Origin: Bettongia penicillata ogilbyi
Lineage: Eukaryota; Chordata; Mammalia; Diprotodontia; Potoroidae
Direction of reading: 5' to 3'
NCBI GenBank assembly: GCA_023548195.1
Contig: JAJHZJ010000757.1
Location: 186,001 to 250,000 of the forward strand
Length of the DNA stretch: 64,000 nucleotides
A program made the position numbers and the translations under genes. This document shows, piece by piece, positions 36,774 through 48,637 of this stretch (positions are counted from its first letter, which is position 1; each line of letters starts with the position of its first letter). The notes under the pieces are model-generated. The model saw only the letters and a list, made by a program, of their open reading frames with translations, searched no databases and was not told where the DNA came from.

Positions 36774-37515
36774 TCAATGGATTTCTTCAATACTTATTTT
36801 GCCCTCTGGTTCTAGAATATCAGGGCAGTTTTCCTTGATAATTTCATGAAAGATGATGTCTGGGCTCTTTTTTTGATCATGGCTTTCAGGAAGTCCCATA
36901 ATTTTTAAATTGTCTCTCCTGGATCCATTTTCCAGGTCAGTTGTTGTTCCAGTGATATATTTCACATTCTCTTCCATTTTTTCATTCTTTTGGTTTTGTT
37001 TTGTGATTTCTTGGTTTCTCAGAAAGTCATTAGCCTCCATCTGTTCCATTCTAATTTTGAGAGAACTATTTTCTTCAGTGAGCTTTTGAACCTCTTTTTC
37101 CCTTTGACTAATTCTGCTTTTGAAAGCATTCTTCTCCTCATTGGCTTTTTGAACCTCTTTTGCCAATTGAGTGAGCCTATTCTTCAAAGTGTTATTTTCT
37201 TCAGCATTTTTTTGGGTCTCCTTTAGCAGAGTATTGACCCATTTTTCATACTTTTCTTGCATCTCTCTCATTTCTCTTCCCAGTTTTTCCTCCACCTGTC
37301 TCACTTGATTTTCAAAATCCTTTTTGAGCTCTTCCATGGCCTGATCCCTTTGGATATCTATTTTGGATGTTTGAGGTACAGAGGCCTTGGCATCTATGTC
37401 TTTCCCTGATGGGTAAGCATTGTGCTTCCTCATCAGAAATGAAAGGAGGAAGAAACATATGTTCCCCAAGAAAGTAGCCTTCTATGGTCTTATTTTTCTT
37501 CCCTTTTCTGGGCAT
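36774..37515 (-). pseudogene. L1-type ORF1 remnant in HAL1 C
   Basis: Two frames cover the start (37515 to about 37312) and the coiled coil plus RRM part (37469-36774). The match to the other copies lets the same domains be followed across the break. The C-terminal domain continues past a TGA to about 36550. The protein would have bound single-stranded RNA as a coiled-coil trimer. Confidence 0.85.
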
Positions 37516-37579
37516 TTTCCCAGCCAGTTACTTGACTTCTGAGATTCCTCTCCATCCCTGCCTTGCCTCCAGATCTGCC

Positions 37580-38189
37580 CAGCTAGTGCTTGGGGTGTGA
37601 GATTCAAATGTTGCTCCCCAGCCTCAGGGCTTTCGCAGCGGGCGCGGCTGCTATTCAGTGTGAGCTTAAGTTCTGGTGCTCGGGTGGGGACAGAGCTGCC
37701 TCCCAGGCTCAGTTCCCTCAGGGGGTTTATGCAGAGACCTTCAGTAATGGAGCAGAGGTCCTTCCTGCCCCGGGAGCCCCTGGCCACCGCTGCCTCTGCT
37801 GCTGCCTCCCGAGGGGGCCCGAGTTATGGAGACACCCCACTCCCCTCTCGGCCAGCCCAGAAGTCTCTCCCACTGACCTTGGAGCCTGTGGGTGGAGGGA
37901 CCTTCTTGGCCGCCAGAGATTACGTCCCTGAAGCCTGCTCGAATCTGTTCCTCTTCGGCCGCGCGCCCAGGTCTGGGCAGAGGCTCCGCTCCACATCCGG
38001 TGTGCGATGGACTTTTGGGGTTGGTTTTTCAGGGCTCTCTGGAATGGAAATCTTCTCTGCTCTGTTGCTGCATGGCTTGCACTGCTCCAGAATTTTTGGG
38101 GAGTTCTTTTTACAGGAGATTTGTGGGCTGTGGGTTCAGAGCTAGCATACGTGAGTCTTTTTACTCTGCCATCTTGGCTCCTCCCCCCT
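37580..38189 (-). promoter_or_regulatory. GC- and CpG-rich 5' leader of HAL1 C
   Basis: Unlike the AT-rich intron it holds many CpG (GGGCGCGGCTG, GGCCGCGCGCCC). In L1-type elements the 5' UTR holds an internal polymerase II promoter. If any activity survives it would fire antisense to RNGTT; that is inference. Confidence 0.5.
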
Positions 38190-39563
38190 CCCCTTTCACT
38201 TTTGAAATTTGTAATTTGGTTTTAATCAAATTGACCAAAAGTTTATCAGTTTTATTAGTTTTATCATAAAACCAGATATTGGTTTTATTTATTAGTTCTA
38301 TAGTTTTCCTAATTTCAGTTTTTCTAATCTCTCCTTTGGTTTTCAGAATTTCATATTTGGTATTTACTTGGGGAATTTCAAATTATTCTTTTTCTAGCTT
38401 TTTCAGCTGTATGCCCAAGTCACTTTATCTCCTCTTTCTCCGTTTTATTCGTGTAGGCATTCAAATATATAAAACTTCCCCTGAGAACTGCTTTTGCAGT
38501 ATCCCATAAGATTTAGTAGGTTTTCTCATTATTGCCATTCTCTTGAATGAAATTGTTGATTGTTTCTATGATTTGTTGTTTAACCCAGTCCTTCTTTAGG
38601 ATTAGATTTTTTAGTTTCAAATCAATTTTGGTGTGTCTTTTCATGGCCTTCTATTACGTGTAATTTTTATTGTAGTATGATCTGAGAAAGATGCATTGAT
38701 TATCTCTGCCTTTCTGCACTGAATTTTGAGGGTTTTATACCCTAAAATGTGGTCAGTTTTTGTTTATGTGCCATGTACCACCGACAAAAAGGTGTATTCC
38801 TTTATATTCCCATTCAGTTTTCTCCAGAGATCTATCCTATCTACCTTATCCAGAGTTTTATTTACCTTGTTAACCTCTTTCTTCATTATTTTGAGATTAG
38901 ATTTATCAAGTTTGGAGAGGAAGAGGTTGAGGTCCCCCACTAGTACAGTTTTGCTATCTATTTCTTCCTTCAACTCCTCCATCCTCTCCTAAGAATTCGG
39001 ATGCTATACCACTTGGAGCATACATGTTTAGTAATGATATTGCTTAATTGTCTATGGTGCCTTTTAGCAGGATTTAGTTTCCTTCCTTATCTCTTTTGAT
39101 TAGATCTATTTCTACTTTTGCTTTGTCTGAGATCAGGATTGCTACCCCTGCTTTTCTTACATCAGCTGAAGCACAATATATTCTGCTCCAACCTTTTACC
39201 TTTCCCATGTGTTTATCCTCCCATTTCAAATGTGTTTCTTGTCAACAACATATTGTTGGATTATGGCTTTTAATCTGTTCTGCTATCCATCTCCGTTTTA
39301 TGGGAGAGTTCATTCAGTTTGTGTTCACAGTTATGATTCCAGTCTGTACATTTCCCTCCATGCCCTTTCCCACCATTTGTGCTTTTAGTTCTCTAGTCTC
39401 CCTTCCCCTCCTCAATAGTTTTCACTTTTCACCACCACCTCCTGCAGTCTTTCCTTCCTTCTTTCAGCCCCCCCTTCCTTTTACTCCCCTTTACCTTTAC
39501 TACTTCTTCCCTCCCTTTGAGCTTCACCTCCCCTTTCTTCCCCCTTCCCCTCTGGCTGCCTAT
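38190..39563 (-). mobile_element. Younger L1 (layer B), 5' side with ORF2 endonuclease
   Basis: Continues layer B beyond the HAL1. On the minus strand it encodes, with stops, the APE-like endonuclease: the QETHLK-type stretch near 39240, SDKAKVEIDLIKRDKEGN near 39110, and GDLNLFLSKLDK followed by KEYTFLSVVHGT near 38940-38770. Upstream is a purine-rich (minus-strand) leader to 39563. No ORF1 is present, so it is 5'-truncated or lost its 5' part. Confidence 0.9.
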
Positions 39564-40130
39564 CTGCTCATTATTTCTTACAGGATGATAGTATTCCATC
39601 CTAATCACATACCACAATTTGTTCTGCCATTTCCCAATTGATGGGCATCCTCTCAACTTCTAATTCTTTCCCTCCAGAAAAGAGCTGTTATGAATATGTT
39701 TGTACTTACAGATCCTTTTCCTTTTTGTTTTTTATCTCTCTGGGGATAGAGGTGGTATTACTAAGTCAAAGGGTTTTTTATAGCCCTTGGAGAATAGTTC
39801 TAAATGACTCTTCAGAATGGCTCAATAGGTTCACAATTCCACCAGCAGTGCATTAAAGTCTCATTTTTCCCACATCCCCTCCAGCATCTCTCATTTACTT
39901 TTCCTATCCTATTATGCAATCTGATAAGTATGAGGTAGTACCTCAGAATTGTTTTAGTCTCATTTCTCCAATCAGTATCAAGTTAGAGTATTTTTTCACA
40001 TGACTATAGATAGTTTTGATTACTTCATCTGAAAACTGATCATATCCTTTGACCATTTATCAATTAGGGAATGACTTTTATTTTTATGAATTTGACTCTG
40101 TATTTGAGAAATGAGGCCTTTACCAGAAAA
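39564..40130 (-). mobile_element. Older L1 (layer A), ORF2 C-terminal side
   Basis: Resumes layer A after the insertion. The minus strand reads CPSIGKWQNKLWY near 39640 and SHSLIDKWSKDM near 40050, both from the ORF2 C-terminus. It ends near 40130, where HAL1-type 3' UTR text begins. Confidence 0.8.
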
Positions 40131-40554
40131 ACTTGCTTCAGAATGCTTTTCAGAGTTACTATTGCTAACTGAATTTCTCTCTATCCTATTCCCCACCCCT
40201 GCATTTGTTCTTTTCTCTCTCATTTGACCCTGTCCCTCCTCGGTGTTTTGCTTCTGATTGCCTGCTACTCCAATCTGCCCTACCTTCTATCATGCCCCTT
40301 CCTCTTTTCTCCTTCCCCTCCTACTTTTCTGTAGGGTGTGTAAAATAGATTTCTGTACCCAATCGAGTGAGTATGTTATTCCCTCTTTGAGCCAGTTCTG
40401 AGGAGAATTATGTTTACTTACTCCCACCACCCTCCTCTTTTTCCCTCAATTGTAACAGCCTTTTCTTGCCTCTTTTATATGAGATAATTTACCTTTTTCT
40501 ACCTCCCCCTTTGTCTTTCTCCCAGTACATTCCTCTCTCACTCTTAATTTTATA
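40131..40554 (-). mobile_element. HAL1 element D, 3' UTR side
   Basis: Pyrimidine-rich text (CTGTCCCTCCTCGG, CTTCTATCATGCCCC) aligns with the 3' UTR of the HAL1 copies at 35.8 and 58.1 kb. A solo LTR interrupts it. Confidence 0.75.
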
Positions 40555-40560
40555 TTTAGA

Positions 40561-41018
40561 TGTTAGGGACCCCAGGAGTCTGAGCCTGATCTCTCGGGCC
40601 CACAGGCTTCTCTGACCAGCAGAGGCCTGTAGGCCTTGGGGGAGTGTAGCTGTAAGCAATGACTGAGGTGGGAGACAAGATAGTAAGAACTCCGTTTATT
40701 CAAGCAGTGAGCAGTGCTTTTATCTCTTTTCTGACACCAGTGCTCTAAGTGAACCTGTCACTAATTAGTTTGCCCATATAAGGAAGTAATTTACCTTAAA
40801 CCAGGACTGCCCAGTGTGGACATGTAGCCACAAGAAAGAAAAACATTTTGGGCTTCTTTCTTCTCTAAAAAGCCAGGGAAAATAGCCTTGAGCAAAACAG
40901 GGGTGGAACCCTTCCTCCCAGTGCCATCTTGTTCATGCCTTACCAGTCTCCCCTCAGTTTACCTGAGTTGTGACCAGTGAATGCCGTCCAAGAGGCTGGG
41001 GTTGGCAATTCCCTTACA
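40561..41018 (-). mobile_element. Solo LTR of an endogenous retrovirus, 6-bp target duplication
   Basis: 458 bp with inverted ends TGTTAGGG and CCCTTACA (TG...CA), flanked by TTTAGA at 40555-40560 and 41019-41024. On the minus strand there is a TATA-like word near 40776-40781 and AATAAA at 40700-40695, in the order U3-R-U5. No internal viral sequence adjoins it, so recombination between two LTRs has removed the provirus. A 6-bp duplication is usual for class II (betaretrovirus-like) elements. Confidence 0.9.
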
Positions 41019-41024
41019 TTTAGA

Positions 41025-41918
41025 TATCATCCCTTCATATTCAGTTCTCACTTGTGCCCTCTAATAGACACATACAAACATACACCCTCATGTACATGTG
41101 CCTTCTAACTACCCTAGTCATGAGAAAGTTCTTATGAGTTAAAAATATCATCTTCTGATGTAGAAATGTAAACATTGTAACTTTTAACTACTCCCTTATA
41201 ATTTCCCTTTCATGTTTACCTTTTTATGCTTCTCTTGAGTCTTTTTTTTTTTTTGAAGTCAAATTTTGTTTTGCTGTGATCTTTTTGTCAAGAATGTTTG
41301 CAAGTCCTCTGTCTCATTGAATGTACTTTTTTTCCCCTGTGGAATTATATTCAGTTTTGCTGAGTGGACGATTCTTGGTTGCAATCTTAGCTCCTTTGCC
41401 TTCTGGAATATTATATTTCAAGTCCTCTAATCCTTTAATGTAGAAGCTGGTAAATCTTGTGTTATCCTGACTGTGGCTATACCATACTTGAGTTGTTTCT
41501 CTCTGGCTACTTGCAATATTTTCTCCCTGATTAGTGGATTCTTTCAATTTCTATTTTGCCCTATGGTTTTAGAATATCAGGACAGTATTTCCTTGATAAT
41601 TTCTTGAAAGATGATATCTAGGCTTTTTTTTTATCATGACTTTCAGCAGCTCCAATAATTTTAAAATTATTTCTCCTGTATCTATTTTCCAAGTCAGTTG
41701 TTTTTCCAATGAGATAGTTCACATTGTCTTTTCTTTTTTTTGTTCTTTTGATTTTGTTTTGTTGTTTTTTGATTTCTTGTAAATTTGTTAACTTCCATTT
41801 GCTCTTCTAATTTTCTAGAATTTGTGTAGAGTTACCTTTTAAAGATATTTGGAGGGGTTTGGGGGAGGGCTCAGGTCAGTTCCTGCTTTTATTGTGCCAT
41901 TCTGGCTCCACCCTCTGT
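41025..41918 (-). mobile_element. HAL1 element D, ORF1 side
   Basis: Continues element D. On the minus strand it carries the decayed ORF1 RRM and C-terminal domains (near 41700-41330). It then jumps to a 5' end with TGGAGCCAGAATGGC near 41900. The 5' UTR and coiled-coil part are mostly deleted. Confidence 0.8.
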
Positions 41919-42370
41919 GTTACTGTTTCTAAACTAGAAACAGATAATTGTGAAAGTGGTGTTCATTATTCCCTAAACTACATTAGTCTGTTTAATGCCC
42001 CAGAATGTTATAAGGATTCTATACTTAGGAAGGTGTCATTCTGAAGGTGAGATAGATTCTGAACATTTGAGGTAATCGAAGGTCCTAAGGCATTTTTGAA
42101 ACAGTAGAGTCACTCTGAGGATTGTATCTAAATTCTCTATGAATAATTACATTTTTCTTAACAAATTTCCCATTGGCCAAATTATCTCTTAGATAAGTTG
42201 CTCTCGACACAGTTCCTAGGAAGCATATCATGTCACCTAATGTGAAAGGGACGAAGGAGATGGAGAGGTAAATCTTTTGACTCACCTTCTGCTTATTTTG
42301 TAACTACAAAGAGCTGTAATTATATTAACATTACTTTTGAGAATCTTGGCATTTCACTTCATTTGAAATT
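41919..42370. other. Intron, nothing recognised
   Basis: Unique-looking AT-rich sequence. Confidence 0.5.
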
Positions 42371-43130
42371 ACATTTACTGAAGCACCTGCTGTATGCAAA
42401 AGCATTATACTAGTAACTGGGTAAGAATATAAAGTTTAGTGTCTTTGCCATTATGGAGCTTGCTGTCTGGTAGTAGGCTAGGACATAAACAGAATTCAAA
42501 AGCTCATACTGTGAAGGACCTTAATTAAATGCATGAAGTGGAGGTTGAACTTTACTCAGTAAGCTGTGGGGATCATTTGACAACTTAAGAGGAAATTAGT
42601 AACATCTCTTCATAAGAAAGAAACATATCTGTCAGTATTATTAAGTATGGCTTGGAGAGGGGACAGACTGGAGGTGGGGACACTTGTTGAAATATATTTG
42701 AGAGGCCAGGGGGATATTAATGAGTGCTTAAATTAATTCAATTTCAATTTGATTCAGTTAATTCAAGTCAGTGTTGAGCAGGTACTATGTGTCAGACATA
42801 GACATCTTAGTCGAGATGCAAAATAAAAAATGAAACCAGTCCTTGTCTTCAAGGACCTTTTATTTTCCTTGAGAAAAATAACATACACAATTACTATATG
42901 ATATGATATATGTACAAAATGACTTTATTGGGGGGCAGGGTGGAATACTAGCAGCTGGAAGAATGAAAAAAGGCATTTTGAAGGAGTTGGCATTTGAGCT
43001 AAGTCTTGAAGGGAACTAGAAATCTAAGAAGAGGTGATGAGGAAAAAAGGAATGTATGGGGGCAAGTAAGTAGATCACTTTGGCTGCAGTTGGGAGTTTA
43101 TGGGGATGAATAAAAGGAAATAATTTTGTA
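42370..43130 (+). repeat. Old interspersed repeat (same unnamed family as 14.7 kb)
   Basis: CACCTGCTGTATGCAAAAGC, GGAGTTGGCATTTGAGC, TAAGTCTTGAAGGGAAC and AGATCACTTTGGCTGCAG match the family order. It may be two overlapping copies. Confidence 0.55.
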
Positions 43131-43149
43131 AAGATTGTATGAATGTAGA

Positions 43150-45576
43150 TAGCATTTTCCTTCATATAACTTAGACATACCCAGTTATTCTTTGAACATT
43201 ATTGCTATTACTTGTATACAGTGTTCTCTTGGTTTTGCTTATTTCACTGTGCATTATTTCATGCAAGTCTTTACATGTTTTTCTAAAACCAGTTTGCTTG
43301 TCATTTCTCATAGCAAGTAGTATTCAATCACAATCATATACCACAACTTATTTAGCCATTCCCTAATTGATGGGCATCCCCCTCAGTTTCCATTTCTTTG
43401 CCATCATAAAGCGAGCTGCTGTGAATATTATAGAACACATAGCTTCTTTTCCTTTTTCCCTGATCACCTTGAGAAACAAATCTAAGAGTGGTATTGCTAA
43501 GTTAAAGGTCACACAGTTTTATTACTCTTTGTGTACCATTCCAAATTACTTTCCAAAATGGTTGAATTATTTCACTATTCCACCAACAGTGTGTTAGTGT
43601 CCAGATTTTTCCACATGCCTTCTAGAGTTAGTCATTTTCCCCTTTTATCATTTTAACCAACCTGATAGGTAGGAGATGGTACCCCAGAGTTTTAATTTGT
43701 ATTTCTCTAATCAATAGTGATTTAGAACATTTTTTCATATGACCTTGATTTCTTCAAAAAACTACCTGTTCATATCCTTTGTCCATTTATCAATTGGGAA
43801 TGATTCATATTCTTATAAATTTGACTCAGTTCTGTATGTATTTGAGATATGTGACCTTTATCTGAGAAACTGTCTATAAAATTCCCCCACCCATGTACTG
43901 CTTTCCTTCTGATCTTTTCTACACTGATTTTATTTGTATAAAACCTTTAGTATTTAATGTAATCAAAATTGTTAATTTCACATCCCAAAATTCTTTCTCA
44001 TGTTTATTCGTAAATTCTTCTTATCTACAATCTGGTAGGTAGTATATTCTGTAATCCTCTCATTTACTTATGATATTTCCCTTTATGTCTACGTCATGTT
44101 TCCCTTTTGACCTTATCTTGGTAGATGGTGTAAAATAGTTGTATATGCCTAATTTCTGCCAGACTTGCTTTCCACATTTTCCAGTAATTTTTACCAAATA
44201 GTGAGATCTTCACATTCAGTTATCACTAGAATCATTTACTGCTATGCACTGTATATCTGCTCTATTCCATTGATCCTCCATTCTATTTTTAGTCAGTGCC
44301 AGAGAGTTTTGATAATTACGACCTTACGATACAATTTTAAGATCTAGTATTGCTAAACCTCCTTCCTTTGTATTTTTTGATTGATTCCTGTGTTATTCTT
44401 GACTTTTTGTTCATCCAAATGAATTTTGTTATGATTTTTTCTACCTTAATAAAATAATTTTGGGTAGTTTATTTGGGGTGGCAATGAATAAGTAGATAGA
44501 TAGAATTGTCATTTTTAGTATATTGGTTCAGCCTACTCATATGAACAATTAATATTTCTCTGATTACTTAAATCTGACTTTATCTGTATAAGAAATGTTC
44601 TATAATTATGTTAATATAGTTCCTTGGTTTGTCTTGGCAGGTTTACTCCCAGGTATCTTATATTATCTGTGGTTATTTTAAATGAAATATCTCTTACTAG
44701 CTTTTCTTACAGGGCTTTGTTATAATACGTTGAAATGCTAATGATTTGTGTGGTTTTTTTAATCCTGCTAGTTTACTAATTTTTCACCTAATTTTTTAGT
44801 TGAATCTCTAGGATTTTCCAATTATATCATCATATCGTCTTACAAAAAAAGATGATTTTATTTTCTCATTGCCCATTCTGATTCCTTCAATTTCTTATTG
44901 CTATTGTTATCATTTCTAATAAAATAATGAATAATAGGTGTGATAATGGATATCCTTCTTTAATTTCTGATCTTATTGGGGAAAGCTTTAGTTTATCTTT
45001 TTTAAAAATAATGCTTACTGATGGTTTTAGGTAGATGCTTCTTGTCATTTAAGGAATAATTTATTTATATAAATACACATGTTTTCAAGCATTTTTCAAT
45101 AGGAATGAGTGTTTTATTTTACCAAAAGCTATTTCTGCATCTATTAATATAATCATATGATTTTTATTAATTTTTTATTGATATGATCAATTATGTTAAT
45201 ACATTTCCTTATATTAGATCAGCTCTTCATTCCTGGTATAAATCCCTTTTGCTTACAATGTATAATCCTTGTGATATGTTTCTGTGGTCTCCTAGCTAGT
45301 ACCGTATTTAAGATTTTTGCATCCATATATGTTCATTAATGAAATAGGTATGTGATTTTCTTTTCTCTGTTTTTGCTCTTCCTGGTTTAGGCATTAGCAC
45401 ATCGTATTTGTTTCCTTAAAGAAGTTTGGTAGCACTCCTTCATTGCCAGTTATTTCAAATAATATTGGAATTAGTTGGTCTTTAAATGTTTGGTAGAATT
45501 CACTTGTATATCCATCTGATCCTTATGCTTTTTTCTTAGGAACTCATTTATGACCTGTTTTGATTTCTTTTTCTAA
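43150..45576 (-). mobile_element. Old L1, 3' UTR and most of ORF2 RT/C-terminus
   Basis: The minus strand follows layer B in parallel, from the 3' UTR (near 43150) through the ORF2 C-terminus (near 43400-43800) and the RT region to the linker near 45500. It is much more diverged; the FADD step near 44830 is scrambled. It is truncated at the 5' side. Confidence 0.85.
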
Positions 45577-46041
45577 AAAATAACTTAAAATTTATTAAAG
45601 TAACTTTAGCGATTCCATTTACAATAAAAACATTTTCTTAAACAGCAGAATACTGGTGGGGGGTGGGGCAGAGCCAAGATGGTGGAGTAGAATGACGCAC
45701 ATACTATAGCTTTTCCCCCACAGCCCATAAAATATCTGTAAAAAATGACTCTCAAAGAAATTCTAGGGCAGCAGAAGCCACAGAACAACAGAGTCGAAGA
45801 GATCTCCAGCCAAAGGTAACGTGGAAGGTCAACAGGAAAGGTCTATCCCCCAGGATGCTGGGCAGAGTGGAGCCCAGTCCTGGCAATGCAGTCCCAGGAG
45901 GAAGCGGACCGAAACAGTCCTCCAGGCAGAATCCTCAACAGGGAGGTTCTCAGATCCTTCAATCCTCAAGCACCAGTGAAAGCTTCAAATGTCAGTGAGA
46001 GGGCTTTCCAAGCTGGGTGAAAGGGAAATAGGGTCCCATCT

Positions 46042-46064
46042 CCCCCCCCCCCCCCCCCCCCCCC
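46042..46064. repeat. Poly(C) run of 23 in HAL1 F leader
   Basis: An uninterrupted C run, G-rich on the opposite strand; also a likely assembly or sequencing trouble spot. Confidence 0.95.
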
Positions 46065-46348
46065 AGCACAGGCCCCAGGCAGTGGCAGCAGCAGGATGAC
46101 AACTCTGTGTGGCAGTGACCACTTTGGGCAGCAACTTCCATCCTGGGAGGGGCTCAGCTTAAATCCCTTGGGGAAATTGAACAGCTGATCTAAGTCTCAG
46201 CCCTGAGTGGTGTCCCTGCCCCCACTTAAAGCCCCTAGGGAAATTGAGCAGCTGATCTGAATCTGAGCCCTGAGCACAGTCCTGGGGTGAGGAGGAGCAC
46301 TAGGACCCTCCTCTTGACAAAGGATTCAGAAGTCAACTGGCTGGGAAA

Positions 46349-47260
46349 ATGCCCAAAAAAGGGAAAAAAAATAAGACCATAGAAGGTTAATTTCTTGGTG
46401 AACAGGTTATTTCCTTCCATCAAGGCTTCTGCATCCAGTACCTCAAAAATGAATAGGCAGTGGACTCAGACCATGGAAGAGCTTGAAAAGCAAGTCAACA
46501 GCTTGCTAAAGGAAACTCAAAAAATGCTGAAGAAAATAACACCTTTAAAAATAGGCTAACTCAGCTGGAAAAAGAGTTTCAAAAAGCCAGTGAGGAGAAG
46601 ACGACTTTAAAAACAGAATCAGCCAAATGGAAAAGGAGGTTCAAAAGCTCACTGAAGAAAATAGTTCTTTAAAAATGAGAATGGAGCTGAGGGAAGCTAA
46701 TGACTATATGATAAAAACCATGAAATTACAAAACAAAATCAAAAATATGATAAAATAGAAGATAATGTGAAACATCTCATTGGAAAAACAACTGACTTGG
46801 AAAATAGATGCAGGAGAGACAATTTAAAAATTATGGGACTTCCTAAAAGACATGATCAAAAAAAGAGCCTAGACATCATCTTTCATGAAATTATCAAGGA
46901 AAACTGCCCTGATGTTGTAGAACCACGGGGCAAAATAAGTATTGAAGGAATCCATTGATCACCGCCTGAAAGAGATCCAAAAAGAGAAACTCCTAGGAAC
47001 ATTGTGGCCAAATTCCAGAGTTCCCTAGTCAAGGATAAAATATTGCAAGCAGCTAGAAAGAAACAGTTCCAGTATTGTGTAAATACAATCAGGATAACAG
47101 GATCTGGCAGCTTCTACATTAAGGGATGGAAGGGCTTGGAAGAGGATATTCCAGAAGCCAAAGAAACTGGGATTAAAACCAAGAATCACCTACCCAACAA
47201 AATTGAGTATAATACTTCAGGGAAAAATATGGTGTTTCAATGAAATCAAGGACTTTCAAT
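46349..47260 (+). pseudogene. L1-type ORF1 remnant in HAL1 F
   Basis: The ATG context is the same as in the other HAL1 copies (MPKKGKK). Early stop and frameshifts precede an open RRM part (46767-46956) and an open C-terminal piece (47004-47243) ending in IEYNTSGKNMVFQ. It is a decayed RNA-binding ORF1. Confidence 0.85.
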
Positions 47261-48454
47261 CATTTTTGATGAAAAGACCAGAGCTGAAAAGAAAATTTGA
47301 CTTTCAAACACAAGAATGAGAAGAAGCATGAAAAGGTAAACAGCAAAGAGAAATCATAAAGGACTTTCTAAAGCTGAACTGTTTCCCTTCCTACATGGAA
47401 AGATAATATTTCTAATGCTTGAGAATTTTCTCAGTATTTGGATAGGTGGAGGGATTATACACACACGCACACACACAGAGACACACACACACGCACATAT
47501 AAATAGAGAGCACAGGTTGAGTTGAAAGAGAAGGGATGATATCCACAAAAAAAAAAATTAAGGAGTGAGAAAGGAATATGTTGGGAGGTGAAAGGGAGAA
47601 ATGAAATGGGGCAAATTATCAGTCATAAAAGAGATAAGAAAAATCTTTTTCAGTGGAGGAGAAGCGGGAGGAGGTGAAAGGGGAAAAGTGAAGCTTACTC
47701 TCTTGGGGAGTATGACTTGGGGAGAATACCTGCTCACTAAATTTGGTATGAAAATCTATCTTAAACCACAGGAAAGTAAGTGATAAAGGAACAACTGGGA
47801 TGAGGGGGATGATAGAAGGGAGGGCAAATGGGGGAAGGGAGTAACTAGAAGTAAACACTTTTGGGGCAGGACGCGGTCAAATGAGAGACTAGAACAAAGG
47901 GGGACAGGGTAGGATGGAGGGAAATATAGTTAGTTTTATACAACATGACTATTATGGAAGTCTTTTGCAAAACTGTACATATATAGCCTGTGTTATATTG
48001 CTTGCCTTCTCTGTGGGGATGGGGAGGGAGGAAGAGAGAGAAGTTGGAATTCAAAGTATGAGAAACAAATGTTGAGAATTGTTATTGCATATAATGGGAA
48101 ATTAGAACTGCAGATAATGAGGTATAGAAATCTGTCTTGCCCTACAGGAAAAGAGAGAAGATGAGATAAGGGAAGGATGGGGTGTGATAGAAGGGAGGGC
48201 ACATTGAGGGAAAGGATATTCAGAATGCAAGGTGTTATGGAATGGAGAGAGGGGAGAGATGGGGAGAAAAATTGGAATTCAAAATTTTGTGGAAATGAAT
48301 GTTGTAATCTAAGAATAAATAAATAAGCAGAATAATGTCTTTAAGATAAATGATTAGTCTGGATAGAAGAACTACAGTCATAATTAATGTTTTCTGTTCT
48401 TACTCTTGACCATAACTGTGTTTACCCTTCATCTGTGAGAGGTGTGGTATAGGG

Positions 48455-48637
48455 CAGGGGTGGGGAACCTGGGGCCTTGAGGCCACATGTGGCCTTCTAG
48501 GTTCCCATGTGCACTTTGATTAAATCCAAATTTCACAGAACAAATTGTAGGGGATTAATTTGCATTCAGTCTAAGGGCCATATTTTAGGACTTAGAGGGC
48601 CACATGTAGTTTTGAGGCCACAGGTTCCCTATCCCTG
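48455..48637 (+). mobile_element. hAT-type MITE
   Basis: 183 bp with terminal inverted repeats CAGGGGTGGGGAACCTG and CAGGTTCCCTATCCCTG. The inner part (GAGGCCACATGTGGCC near 48480, GGGCCACATGTAG near 48600) is also inverted. Flanking 8-mers GTATAGGG and GAATAGAG agree at 6 of 8, as expected for a hAT duplication that has aged. Confidence 0.9.

Larger units (their letters stand above)
35379..38189 (-). mobile_element. HAL1 (half-L1) element C, essentially complete
   Basis: The minus strand starts at 38189 with a GGAGCCAAGATGG-type L1 5' end and a GC-rich 5' UTR. ORF1 opens at 37515 (MPRKGKKNKTIEGYF), and a 3' UTR with a TG/CA run (36203-36275) follows directly. There is no ORF2. ORF1 shows a long heptad coiled coil (about 37400-36990), then RRDNLKIMGLPE of the RRM-like domain and part of the C-terminal domain. 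It carries a frameshift near the N-terminus and a TGA after EEIH (near 36772). CCCCTTTCACTTTT flanks it at 35365-35378 and 38190-38203. ORF1 of this kind is a trimeric RNA-binding chaperone acting on its own RNA; here it is inactive. Confidence 0.93.
45653..48325 (+). mobile_element. HAL1 (half-L1) element F, near complete
   Basis: Starts with the L1 5' signature GCAGAGCCAAGATGGTGGAG and a GC-rich leader with a 23-base C run (46042-46064). ORF1 starts at 46349 and runs to about 47260 in broken frames: coiled coil 46440-46680, RRM-like near 46800 (RRDNLKIMGLPK), C-terminal domain 46990-47240. A 3' UTR with a CA run (47458-47500) goes straight to the tail near 48320. There is no ORF2. AGCAGAATA at 45644-45652 and 48326-48334 is the probable target duplication. 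A TGA follows GIH at about 46956. Confidence 0.9.

Noticed and set aside
37597..38145. 182-codon + strand open frame in the GC-rich patch
   Set aside because: It is the reverse strand of a HAL1 5' leader; high GC lowers stop frequency.
39096..39641. 181-codon + strand open frame
   Set aside because: It is antisense to the L1 endonuclease and the purine-rich leader; composition is low complexity.
46042..46064. Functional G-quadruplex
   Set aside because: A single homopolymer C run in a dead element; no evidence of function.
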